DNA from: GCA-2720975 sp964467985
GTDB lineage: Bacteria; Planctomycetota; UBA1135; GCA-002686595
NCBI GenBank assembly: GCA_964467985.1
Contig: CAYXTP010000002.1
Span: forward strand, 124,001-188,000
Direction: 5' to 3'
Length of the DNA: 64,000 nt
A program made the position numbers and the translations under genes. Of this stretch, positions 26,914 through 34,687 are shown one piece after another (positions within the stretch are counted from its first letter, which is position 1; every line of letters begins with the position of its first letter). The notes below the pieces were generated by a model. That model was given only the letters and a program-made list of their open reading frames with translations. It searched no databases and was not told the origin of the DNA.

Positions 26914-27600
26914 ATGGATATCACACTACAGGCCAACGGTGCATTTCACTCGGCACTCGTTCACCTCGAATCCGGCGACCTGTTCAAGTCCGATTCGGGT
27001 GCCATGTTCCGGGCCTCGAGTAACGTCGACAACGACGTCACGACGATCTCCCGTGGCGGCGGGATCTTGGCCGGCCTGAAGCGCATGGCTGGTGGGGACA
27101 CGTTCTTCTTATCCACCTTCAAAACGACCGATGGCGGCACGGGGGAGGTCGGCGTTGCGCCCACTCTTCAGGGACACCTCAAGCAAGTGGACGTCGATGC
27201 GGTTCAGCCTTGGTTGTGTGCTGGCGGCAGTTTCCTGGGTTGCGAAGGGCACATGGATTTGAATCCTCGTTTCCAGGGGCTCAAAGGTCTCTTCAGCGGT
27301 GAGAATCTGTTCTTCATGGAAGTGTCCGGGCCGGGCCCCCTGCTGGTGGGGGCCTACGGCAGAATTCAGGAGGTCGAAGTGGATGGCGCCTTGACTGTCG
27401 ACACGGGTCACGTGGTGGCCTTCGAATCTAGCCTCTCCTATACCCTCACGAAGACCGGCGGATCTTGGATCACTTCCTTCCTGTCTGGTGAGGGATTTGT
27501 TCTCAACTTTGAAGGGCGCGGCAAGCTGCTGGTCCAGTCCCACAATCCGCGTGAATTCGGCGGCATGCTCGGGCGCCGCCTACCCCCCCGACGGCGCTAG
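26914..27600 (+). CDS. AIM24-family protein, copy 2
   Basis: 228 residues, second AIM24 paralogue, starting 24 bp after copy 1. It keeps KSDSGAMFR, AGGDTFFLSTF, CAGGSFLGCEGHMDL and GAYGRIQEVEVDGALTVDTGHVVAFESSLSY. The Gly-rich strand turns line up with copy 1, but sequence identity looks only moderate, so the duplication is not recent. It ends in a basic LPPRRR tail that the others lack. Function unknown. Confidence 0.88.
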   Translation: MDITLQANGAFHSALVHLESGDLFKSDSGAMFRASSNVDNDVTTISRGGGILAGLKRMAGGDTFFLSTFKTTDGGTGEVGVAPTLQGHLKQVDVDAVQPWLCAGGSFLGCEGHMDLNPRFQGLKGLFSGENLFFMEVSGPGPLLVGAYGRIQEVEVDGALTVDTGHVVAFESSLSYTLTKTGGSWITSFLSGEGFVLNFEGRGKLLVQSHNPREFGGMLGRRLPPRRR

Positions 27601-27609
27601 GGAATTACA

Positions 27610-28281
27610 TTGCAACACTCCATTGACCACCGTCCGAGTTACAGCCTGCTCAACCTCACTATGAATCAGGGGGATCGAGTGCTCAGCGATTCGGGCGCCA
27701 TGGCTTGGATGTCCGGCCCCTTGGACGTCAAAACCTCCACTCGTGGCGGAGTGCTTCAGGGGCTCAAGCGCAAGCTCCTTGCTGGAGAGAGCTTCTTCCA
27801 GAACGAGTACACAGCGGCTGGCGATGGCTGCGAACTGGCCCTGGCTCCAGGCTCCGCTGGGGACATGGTGGAGTACCCGATGGACGGTCAGGAACTACTC
27901 CTGGAGCGTGGCGCTTTCTTGGCCTCAACGGGCTCCGTGGTGTGTGACAGCAAGTGGGGGGGGCTCAAGGGACTGTTCAATGAAGGGCTCTTCATCCTGC
28001 GCTGCACCGGCAGCGGCCTACTGTTCTTCCACGCCTACGGCGATATCCAGTGCGTCGATGTGGATGGCGAGTACGTGATCGACAATGGCTACGCCGTGGC
28101 CTGGGAGCCCAGCCTGGACTACCGCGTGACGCGCGCCCGCAAGATCCGTTCCTTCCTCTTCGGTGACCAGTTGCTGCTGCGCTTCAGCGGTCGAGGTCGA
28201 GTTTGGGTGCAATCGAGAAGCCCGCAGTCGTTGGCCAACTTCGTGCATCCCTTCCGGCGCGTGCAGCGCTCAAACAACTGA
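27610..28281 (+). CDS. AIM24-family protein, copy 3
   Basis: 223 residues, third AIM24 paralogue, 9 bp after copy 2. The TTG start at 27610 is preferred to an internal ATG at 27661 because the N-terminal strand (QHSIDHRPSYSLLNLTMNQGD) then aligns with copy 2. Conserved pieces are LSDSGAMAWM, AGESFFQNEY, ERGAFLASTGSVVCDS and HAYGDIQCVDVDGEYVIDNGYAVAWEPSLDY. It converges on gmhB, with only 12 bp between the stops and no room for a separate terminator. Function unknown. Confidence 0.86.
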   Translation: MQHSIDHRPSYSLLNLTMNQGDRVLSDSGAMAWMSGPLDVKTSTRGGVLQGLKRKLLAGESFFQNEYTAAGDGCELALAPGSAGDMVEYPMDGQELLLERGAFLASTGSVVCDSKWGGLKGLFNEGLFILRCTGSGLLFFHAYGDIQCVDVDGEYVIDNGYAVAWEPSLDYRVTRARKIRSFLFGDQLLLRFSGRGRVWVQSRSPQSLANFVHPFRRVQRSNN

Positions 28282-28293
28282 CACGAGAGATCC

Positions 28294-28866
28294 TTACGGA
28301 GCCTCGGGGGAGCGGTCCTTCAGGATCCGATCAACGGCCACCTCGAAGTTCGGCACGACCCGGGTGCGGGAGTCCTGTTCGGCCGGAATTGCTTGATCTT
28401 CCGCGCCCGTTTGCACGAGCAGGCTGCGACAGCCAGCGGCCGCACCCGCCTGAACGTCCCGGGTGCTGTCACCAATCATCCAGCTCGCGGCGAGGTCAAT
28501 GTTGAGTTCCTCGGCAGCTTGCAAGAGCAGCCCCGGTTTGGGCTTGCGGCAGTCGCAATCGCGGCGCAGATCCGGCGGGCCGTGCTGAGGGTGATGGGGG
28601 CAGTACCCAATCCAGTCGAGGTTCACACCACGCGCCGCCAGCAATTGGCCCAGACGTGCATGGATCTCAGTGAGTGCAGGTGGACTCACGATCCCGCGCG
28701 CCACACCGCTCTGATTTGTGACGACGCACAATAACCACCCATCTTGAGCCAGGCGGGCCAGCCCACTAGCGACGCCGGGTAACAACTCCAGTTGTTCCGG
28801 GTTGGCGAGGTAGTGCACCTCGCGGTTGAGCGTCCCGTCACGGTCGAGGAAGACAGCTCGGCGCAC
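28294..28866 (-). CDS. gmhB: D-glycero-D-manno-heptose 1,7-bisphosphate 7-phosphatase
   Basis: HAD-superfamily phosphatase of 190 residues in the ADP-heptose pathway for lipopolysaccharide. The catalytic loop is FLDRDGTLN (Asp nucleophile and Asp+2), motif II is VVTNQSGVARG, and the last Asp motif is IGDSTRDVQAG. The Cys/His zinc loop typical of GmhB is complete: CPHHPQHG followed by CDCRKPKPG. A histidinol-phosphatase role is less likely because the zinc loop and length fit GmhB. It starts one base after the PEGA-protein stop, so the two share a transcript. Confidence 0.9.
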   Translation of the reverse strand: MRRAVFLDRDGTLNREVHYLANPEQLELLPGVASGLARLAQDGWLLCVVTNQSGVARGIVSPPALTEIHARLGQLLAARGVNLDWIGYCPHHPQHGPPDLRRDCDCRKPKPGLLLQAAEELNIDLAASWMIGDSTRDVQAGAAAGCRSLLVQTGAEDQAIPAEQDSRTRVVPNFEVAVDRILKDRSPEAP

Positions 28867-28867
28867 T

Positions 28868-29269
28868 CTACTGATCGCTGCTGCGTCTCAAGCGAACAAA
28901 AATCCGTCCACGCACCTGGTTCTCCAGTCGCGGAGAGCTGGGCATCTTGTAGAAGAGGAAGAAGTCTCGCGACGGAAGGAAGAGAGGGAAATTCCAACCC
29001 ACTGCCGACGCCGTGGCGTCCTTCCAGAAGACGAGTTCGCCTTGCCGTTCATCCCGCAGGTGCTGGACTGCCGTGGTGTAGCCCTCCAACACGAACTCGA
29101 CTCGGCTGTTCTCCAGGTCCGGCACGGTCACCATGGCGGGTGTCACGAATCCTGTGTCCTTGCCGTCCACGAAAATCGCGGCACCCGGAGGGGCGCTGGA
29201 GAAGTGCATGGGCTGCGTGGCTGCACAGGAGGTGAGGAGGGCCAACAGCCCGCTTGTCCAAGCTCGCAT
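28868..29269 (-). CDS. PEGA-domain lipoprotein
   Basis: 133-residue small exported protein. The ATG at 29269 gives a short signal peptide ending in the lipobox LTSC. The mature part begins with a PEGA-like motif (SSAPPGAAIFVDGKDTGFVTPA), a beta unit found on many bacterial surface proteins. The second half contains aromatic segments (VGWNFPLFL, FFLFYKM) that may contact the membrane. It sits directly upstream of gmhB, so an envelope role is likely, but no specific function can be assigned. Confidence 0.75.
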   Translation of the reverse strand: MRAWTSGLLALLTSCAATQPMHFSSAPPGAAIFVDGKDTGFVTPAMVTVPDLENSRVEFVLEGYTTAVQHLRDERQGELVFWKDATASAVGWNFPLFLPSRDFFLFYKMPSSPRLENQVRGRIFVRLRRSSDQ

Positions 29270-29376
29270 GATCTGATTCTCGGGGGTGAAAAGGGGCAAG
29301 GCAAGTACGGGTTTGGGCCCGTTCGGACGACAATTACCTTGGGATTGTTCGGTTTTCTCCCCCTGTCCCTTGAGCT

Positions 29377-30903
29377 ATGTCCCCCGTCCCGTCGTCCCAG
29401 TCCCCCCAGACCCAGCCTGAGGCATCCCGCACGCCTCCTGCGCCGCCGGAGTCACCAAGTGCTGAGTCCCGCCATGCGCCGCTGCTCTGGCTACTCGCGG
29501 CTTGCCTGGCCGGGTTGCTTCGGTTCTGGAATCTGGACCAGTGGAGTCTGTGGATTGATGAGGCCTACACCCTGGCCGATGCGTACCACGGGGTGGGCAA
29601 CTACAACTGGGTCGGCTACCGACTGGTGCGCTGGACTGTTGAGGCTCTGGGCGAGCAACCCAGTGCATGGTCTCTGCGTTTTTTGCCTGCGCTTGTTGGT
29701 TGGTTGTGCATCCCGGCCACATTCTGGGCGCTGCACCCATGGGTTGGAGGTCGGCGAGCCGCGCTGGTGGCCCTGGTCGTCGCGCTGAGTCCGTGGGAGC
29801 TCTACTGGTCTCAAAACGCGCGCTTCTACACGTTCGTCCAGCTGAGTTCCCTGATCGGTGCAGGTTATGTCCTGCGCGGGCTGCTGCGAAACTCGGTCGC
29901 TTTGGCAATTTGGGGCTTGGCCCTCTCCGGCTTCGGCGCGCTCTTTCAGTTGCAGGCCGTGATCGTCAGCGTGGCCCTGGTAGCCGGCCCACTCCTAGCG
30001 TGGATCCGATTCAAGGGCTGGCGGTCGCCAGAACAGGCGGGAGACTTGGCTGGCGAGTGGGTAACGCCCACGCGGGTTATCGCGGCTCTCGTTCTGTTCG
30101 CAACTCTCGCTGGGTTGACCGTACTGCCCTGGGTGTTGGACATCTTTCAGCAGTACAGACTGCAGAAGCAGGACCCACCGCTCGCTTCCCTTCAGCACTT
30201 GGTCTTGACCTCTGCGTACTACATCACGCCCACCCTCTCCGCCGCAGCCTTGTTTGGCTCATTTGTTATTTGGCGCACGAGGGACGCACGGGGCCTCGTG
30301 CTGGCGGGAGTGGTGTTGAGCGGCGCGGGCGCTCTAGCGGCGGCCAGTGTTCTGGCGCGTACGAGCGCACAGTACGGACTGGCTTTCTTGCCATTCATCA
30401 GCGTGCTGGCCGTGTGGGTGACGGCCATGCCGGGCATTCCTTGCAGTCGCATTCTGCGCTGGGGCTTCGTGACGGTTATCTGCGCGCCCCTGCTCGCGGG
30501 TCTGGGGCTGTACTTCACAACTCAGCAGGGGCAACGGCCCCGGTGGCGCGAGGCCTATTTGTACGTGCAGGCTCAACGGGCGACCGAGGACATCGTGCTT
30601 GGCATGCAGGCGCCAGTGGGCGAGTTCTACTTGGTGCCCGGGTCCACCAACCTGCGCTTGCCAGAGGCTGTTCGGTGGTGCGACCGAACCCGACCGGCGG
30701 CTTGGCGCAAGGCTGCGCAAACGGATTCGAATCTGTGGGTCGTCGTGCGCCCCGCATTCCTTCCAGAGTGGGGGGCGGATGCTCGCCAAGCGTTCGAGCG
30801 CTTCCTGCGCGACGACTGCGAGTTGCAACGCAGCTTTCCCGTCCGACAGGAAGGCCGAGACTTGAACGTAGACGTCTATCTGCGCCGGGCGCAGAGGCCC
30901 TGA
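29377..30903 (+). CDS. Glycosyltransferase family 39 (membrane mannosyltransferase/ArnT-like)
   Basis: 508-residue polytopic membrane protein with around ten hydrophobic segments. The first periplasmic loop contains LDQWSLWIDEAYTLAD, with the DEA acid pair typical of GT-C enzymes that use polyprenyl-phosphate sugars. SPWELYWSQNARFYTFVQL is another conserved GT39 segment. The N-terminus is Pro/Ser-rich and cytoplasmic. The C-terminal 110 residues are soluble. It is transcribed divergently from the PEGA-gmhB pair. Substrate unknown. Confidence 0.83.
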   Translation: MSPVPSSQSPQTQPEASRTPPAPPESPSAESRHAPLLWLLAACLAGLLRFWNLDQWSLWIDEAYTLADAYHGVGNYNWVGYRLVRWTVEALGEQPSAWSLRFLPALVGWLCIPATFWALHPWVGGRRAALVALVVALSPWELYWSQNARFYTFVQLSSLIGAGYVLRGLLRNSVALAIWGLALSGFGALFQLQAVIVSVALVAGPLLAWIRFKGWRSPEQAGDLAGEWVTPTRVIAALVLFATLAGLTVLPWVLDIFQQYRLQKQDPPLASLQHLVLTSAYYITPTLSAAALFGSFVIWRTRDARGLVLAGVVLSGAGALAAASVLARTSAQYGLAFLPFISVLAVWVTAMPGIPCSRILRWGFVTVICAPLLAGLGLYFTTQQGQRPRWREAYLYVQAQRATEDIVLGMQAPVGEFYLVPGSTNLRLPEAVRWCDRTRPAAWRKAAQTDSNLWVVVRPAFLPEWGADARQAFERFLRDDCELQRSFPVRQEGRDLNVDVYLRRAQRP

Positions 30904-30942
30904 GTTGGGCCAAGTTAGGCCCGCCGGGGTGCTGAATCGGAG

Positions 30943-31509
30943 TTAGTTCGCGCGACCCAAGAACTCAGCGTTGTCGGTCTTGACCTTGATTTGCTCGCCT
31001 ACATTGATGTGTAGCGGCACCTTGACCTTCAAGCCCGTCTCGAGCACGGCGTCCTTCTTGACGTTCGTAGCGCTATTGCCCTTGACCGCCATTTCGGCTT
31101 CGGTGACTTCGAGTACCACCGAAGGCGGGAGATCGATGCTGATGGGCGTCGTCTCGTGGAACGTGACGTCGACCACTTCACTTTCCTTGACGTAAGCCAT
31201 GGGCCCCTCACCCTGCTCGGGGGGGATCGCGAACTGCTCGTAGGACTCTTCGTCCATGAAGATGAAGTCCCCGTTGGCCTCTTTGTAGAGGTACTGGGCC
31301 TTCTTGCGGTCGAGGTAGGCGACCTCGAATGAGTCACCGGCGGCAGGGCGGAAGGAACCCGTTTGACCCGTCTCGAGATTGCGCGTCTTGACGTGAATGA
31401 TGGCGCGCCAGTTGCCTGGCGTCGAGTGGCTGTAATCCGTGACCAGCAGCAGCTGACCGTCCTTCAATAGGACGATTCCCTTGCGCAATTCGGTGGCTTT
31501 GGCGTTCAT
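30943..31509 (-). CDS. efp: Elongation factor P, Asn at the modification position
   Basis: Ribosome-binding factor that relieves stalling at polyproline stretches. The 188-residue protein has the normal three-domain size. The KOW-like N-terminal domain aligns without gaps to E. coli EF-P, and the tip loop that reads PGKG there is PGNW here, placing Asn33 where E. coli has the lysylated Lys34. The C-terminal LKVKVPLHINVGEQIKVKTDNAEFLGR is standard. The ATG at 31509 is chosen because upstream codons add no conserved sequence. The gene lies 78 bp downstream of rpoN on the same strand. Confidence 0.93.
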   Translation of the reverse strand: MNAKATELRKGIVLLKDGQLLLVTDYSHSTPGNWRAIIHVKTRNLETGQTGSFRPAAGDSFEVAYLDRKKAQYLYKEANGDFIFMDEESYEQFAIPPEQGEGPMAYVKESEVVDVTFHETTPISIDLPPSVVLEVTEAEMAVKGNSATNVKKDAVLETGLKVKVPLHINVGEQIKVKTDNAEFLGRAN

Positions 31510-31587
31510 GGCGTGGCAGTTCCGGTGGGAGGTTCGGCCCGAGGCTAACAAACTGCAGGGGCTCGCGCTGCGAGGGGGAGTTGTCCG

Positions 31588-33063
31588 CTAGAACTCGCGC
31601 CGCTGGCTGGAAGACCCAATGTTCAGCGCGCGGCGATACTTGCTGACCGTGCGCCGGGCGATTTGAATGCCGTCCTGACTGGCCAGGGCTTCGGCGAGTT
31701 GGTCATCCGAGAGCGGTGCATTCTTGTCTTCTTCATCGACGATTTGACGCAGCCGATCTTGGATGCTGACACGACTCGTGGATTCTCCGGTGCTCTTGGT
31801 CGTCCCGCCCGTGAAGAAGTACTTGAGCGCGTAGATGCCGTGTGGGGTTTGGGCGTGTTTTCCAGAGACCCCGCGCGAGATGGTGGAGATATGTACGTCC
31901 AGTTCGTCAGCGACTTCTTGCATGCGCATGGGTTGCATGGCGCTGATCCCGCGCTCAAGAAAACCCCTTTGGCGCTTGAATATCTCACAGGCGATGCGCT
32001 CCAAGGTGGATTGCCGTTGTCGTAGGGCGTCGATGAACCAGCGTGCGGATTCCAAGCGCTGCTTGACCCACTCGCGCACCTTCTTGTCTTCTTCACCTTG
32101 TTCCTTGCCGGGCTTGGCCATCTGCAACAGGCGCCTGTAGGCCGGGCTAATCATGAGCTCACGGTTGCGCTCCCTGTCCAGTCGAACCACGAAGTCTCCA
32201 TCGATCTCTTCAACGATGACTTCGGGTGTAATGGTGTTGGCCGTGCGTCCGCCATACTCGGCTCCTGGGTGCGGGTCGAGACCTCGAATGACTTCGATGG
32301 CGCTCTTGACCTCTTCGACGTTCCGACCGGTCGCCTTGGAGATGCGCGGCAGTCGATTGGCTTCCAAGTCGCTGAGGTGGTCCGTCAGGATGGTCCGTTC
32401 GAGTGCGTGTTCTCCTTCGTCGGCCTCCAGCTGCAGCAGCAGAGCCTGGCGCAGGTCCGCAGCGCCCAGAGCTGGGTGGGTCACACGCCGTAGCCTGCGC
32501 AGGCCTACGAGGACCTCCTCTTGGGAGATTGTCCTGTCGAGTTGGCGGGAAGCCTCGTGCGCCACCTCCTCGGGGTTTTCCGGCAGATAGCCGTGTTCGT
32601 CCAGGGACCAAACGATGTACTCGAGCACCTGCCGGTCTTCGTCTTCCACTTTGAGCAACGCAATCTGGCCCAACACGGCATCCGCGAGGGACTCGGGCTC
32701 GGCAGGAGCGTTCTTCATGGCCTCGTACTTGCGCTCGGACTCTTCGGGGGCCATTCGCGGGCCTGTCGGTCCATCACCAAAGTCGCGTTCGTAACGCTCC
32801 ATCTCGTCCAGCATGCCTTCGAGCCCATCCGTGGTGTGGTCGTCCTGTGCGACTTCATCGCGCGGGTCGCCGGGCGTCTCCTCAGCCCCTTCAGAGGTCT
32901 GCTTCTCGGCCACTTCGAGGAACGGATTCTCCGTTAGTTCGGCATCGATGCGCTCCATCAGCTCCAAGGCCGGTAGCTGCAGGATTTGCATGGCCTGGAT
33001 CATCTGCGGCGATTGCAGCAGGCGTTGTTCGAGCCGGGCAGATTGATGGAGTCCGAAGCGCAA
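31588..33063 (-). CDS. rpoN: RNA polymerase sigma-54 factor
   Basis: 491-residue RpoN. Region I is Gln/Leu-rich (QSARLEQRLLQSPQMIQAMQILQL), region II is acidic (about 60-120), and the C-terminal RpoN box reads ARRTVSKYR. The start is TTG at 33063; no in-frame ATG lies nearby upstream and region I starts immediately, so this start is firm, although no strong ribosome-binding site is visible. It serves the NtrC-type activators encoded at 19.9 and 34.7 kb. The divergent upstream region carries repeated GGGTC(G/A)G heptamers. Confidence 0.96.
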   Translation of the reverse strand: MRFGLHQSARLEQRLLQSPQMIQAMQILQLPALELMERIDAELTENPFLEVAEKQTSEGAEETPGDPRDEVAQDDHTTDGLEGMLDEMERYERDFGDGPTGPRMAPEESERKYEAMKNAPAEPESLADAVLGQIALLKVEDEDRQVLEYIVWSLDEHGYLPENPEEVAHEASRQLDRTISQEEVLVGLRRLRRVTHPALGAADLRQALLLQLEADEGEHALERTILTDHLSDLEANRLPRISKATGRNVEEVKSAIEVIRGLDPHPGAEYGGRTANTITPEVIVEEIDGDFVVRLDRERNRELMISPAYRRLLQMAKPGKEQGEEDKKVREWVKQRLESARWFIDALRQRQSTLERIACEIFKRQRGFLERGISAMQPMRMQEVADELDVHISTISRGVSGKHAQTPHGIYALKYFFTGGTTKSTGESTSRVSIQDRLRQIVDEEDKNAPLSDDQLAEALASQDGIQIARRTVSKYRRALNIGSSSQRREF

Positions 33064-33254
33064 GGTGATGGGTCGGTTGGGTCAGACCGATTGTCTATCA
33101 TACTGCCGAGTGGGTCGGGAAAACCGACCCGGCGATCCGGACACAGGTTTTTTTGACTGACCCGCCGGGTTTTCCGACGCCCCGAATCGGGAATCCCAAA
33201 CGGATTGGCTCTGAGAGCGTGACTTGCTCGCCATGGGGGATGTAGAAAGGGTGC
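33064..33254. promoter_or_regulatory. Divergent rpoN / membrane-protein promoter region with heptamer array
   Basis: 191 bp between divergent genes. The heptamer GGGTC(G/A)G occurs at 33070, 33079 and 33112, and in inverted form at 33124 and 33157. The copies at 33112-33118 and 33124-33130 form a perfect 7-bp stem around GAAAA. No T-run follows the stem on either strand, so it is not a normal terminator. An operator array for a regulator of rpoN or the divergent operon is the simplest reading, by inference. Confidence 0.4.
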
Positions 33255-34052
33255 ATGGGAGACGCTTGGCTAGATGTGCATCAAGGGGGCGAGACGAAGC
33301 GTTACGCTCTGGTCGCGGGACGTACCCGGGTGGGGGGCGTGGGCTGCGATATTTGCTTGGACGTCGAATCCGGCGCCGGATCTGATGGCTCGGAAATTCA
33401 CATTTGGAGCGAACCGCCGAGGGTGGTGTACGTGGGACGTGGAGAGCCGCCTCTCTTGGATGGGCGCGTCTTCGAGCAGGCCGCGCTCGAAACCGGTAGC
33501 AGCCTCCAGTGGCGCGGAGCTGTGCTGGTCTTTGGACAAGCGGCGGTCCTGGAGGAACTACCCTCTTCGTCCGCTGGGACGGCGGCGCCCCCGACGGCGC
33601 CCTCTTCGGGCGGACAAGATGAGGTGGGCAAGCGCGTGCGTGCTGGGCTGCTGGCAGACCTGAACATGACCGACAAGCAGGCCGTCAAGCGCTGGCGGGC
33701 GGCCGTCATGGCCTCGGAGTTCGACTCGGCCGCGTGCACGCGTGACCTGCTTGCAGGAGAGAATGCGGGTGCGGATGAGAGCCGCCTGCTCGAGCGGGCC
33801 ACGCGCCTGCAGCGCGATTTGCTCATGTCGGCCCACCAGCGGGGAGTCAAGGGCGTGCGGCGCAGGGCGCGAGCCGCAACTCGCACGGGAGCGGCCTATG
33901 TCCTGGCCAATCTGATCGCGATCTCTGTCTACAGCTTGGTGGTCTTGGCGGTCCTGCTGCTCGTCCGGGTGCAGTACGGAACTAGCCTGGACGGTACCCT
34001 GGACGAGATCATTGGGGTGTTTGCACGTATTGTGGGCGTTTTCGGGGGCTAG
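33255..34052 (+). CDS. Membrane protein with FHA-like N-terminal region
   Basis: 265 residues. The first ~95 residues are beta-rich, and GRTRVGGVGCDICLD followed by LLDGRVFEQ resembles an FHA phosphothreonine-binding domain, but the canonical Ser and His contacts are not clear, so the assignment is tentative. A Ser/Pro linker (about 100-120) leads to a basic helical region (RRRARAATRTG). One strong transmembrane segment (about 213-238) and a short C-terminal tail follow. The ATG has a good AGAAAGG site upstream. It heads a plus-strand series that includes the GGDEF-like and NtrC-type genes. Confidence 0.55.
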   Translation: MGDAWLDVHQGGETKRYALVAGRTRVGGVGCDICLDVESGAGSDGSEIHIWSEPPRVVYVGRGEPPLLDGRVFEQAALETGSSLQWRGAVLVFGQAAVLEELPSSSAGTAAPPTAPSSGGQDEVGKRVRAGLLADLNMTDKQAVKRWRAAVMASEFDSAACTRDLLAGENAGADESRLLERATRLQRDLLMSAHQRGVKGVRRRARAATRTGAAYVLANLIAISVYSLVVLAVLLLVRVQYGTSLDGTLDEIIGVFARIVGVFGG

Positions 34053-34171
34053 GATCCCAGCGGTTCTTGGCTCCTGACCCCAGTCAACCTACTCTCCTCC
34101 GGCGCTCCTTCTCAGAGCACCCGTTCCTCAACTTCCAGCAAGACCCTCAGGTCCCCTCGTCGCCTGCGCCC

Positions 34172-34687
34172 ATGCCCGAACCTCAGCAAGACAAGAGCCT
34201 ATTCTCATTGGTGCAGATCCAGCATCTGATGCGAGTCGAGTTCAATCGTGCGCAACGCTACAGCTATCCCGTCTCGTGCCTGCTCGTTTCGGTCGACCGG
34301 CTTGGCCATCTGCGAGACCTGTACGGCTACGAGTCCAAGGAGGAGATCTTTGAGGCCGTCGTGGGCATGTTGAAAGTTCAGACGCGCTGCTCGGATTTCC
34401 TTGGCCGCATGGCGGACGACCGATTGCTCGCCGTGGTGCCCCACACGGATGCTGATGGGGCCACCGTGCTCGCCAATCGCCTACTCGACGCGGCTCGCGC
34501 ATTGGACTTCACGACGGATGGGCGCACGATGCAGGTCACCCTGTCAGTCGGCGTTTCCCATAACGGCGGGGGAGCGGCGCTCTTCTTTGATGCCATGTTC
34601 CTGGCCGCCGAAGAGGCGCTGGCGAGTGCCGCGAGTATTGGGGATTGCATGCAATTGCTCGATCCGGGTGGGATCGCTACAGAATGA
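34172..34687 (+). CDS. Degenerate GGDEF-domain protein
   Basis: 171 residues with the diguanylate-cyclase fold: VEFNRAQRYSYPVSCLLVSVD, then DFLGRMADDRLLAVVPHTDADGA and VTLSVGVSH. The catalytic GGDEF signature reads ADDRL (residues 81-85), so cyclase activity is very unlikely. It may bind a nucleotide or the next protein. The start is uncertain: a TTG at 34067 would add 35 Pro-rich residues. The stop overlaps the ATG of the NtrC-type regulator by 4 bp, implying joint function. Confidence 0.75.
   Translation: MPEPQQDKSLFSLVQIQHLMRVEFNRAQRYSYPVSCLLVSVDRLGHLRDLYGYESKEEIFEAVVGMLKVQTRCSDFLGRMADDRLLAVVPHTDADGATVLANRLLDAARALDFTTDGRTMQVTLSVGVSHNGGGAALFFDAMFLAAEEALASAASIGDCMQLLDPGGIATE

Noticed and set aside
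30907..30922. Hairpin GGGCC-AAGTTA-GGCCC between the convergent GT39 and efp genes
   Set aside because: The stem is 5 bp without a T-run. It may still slow polymerase but is too weak to annotate.
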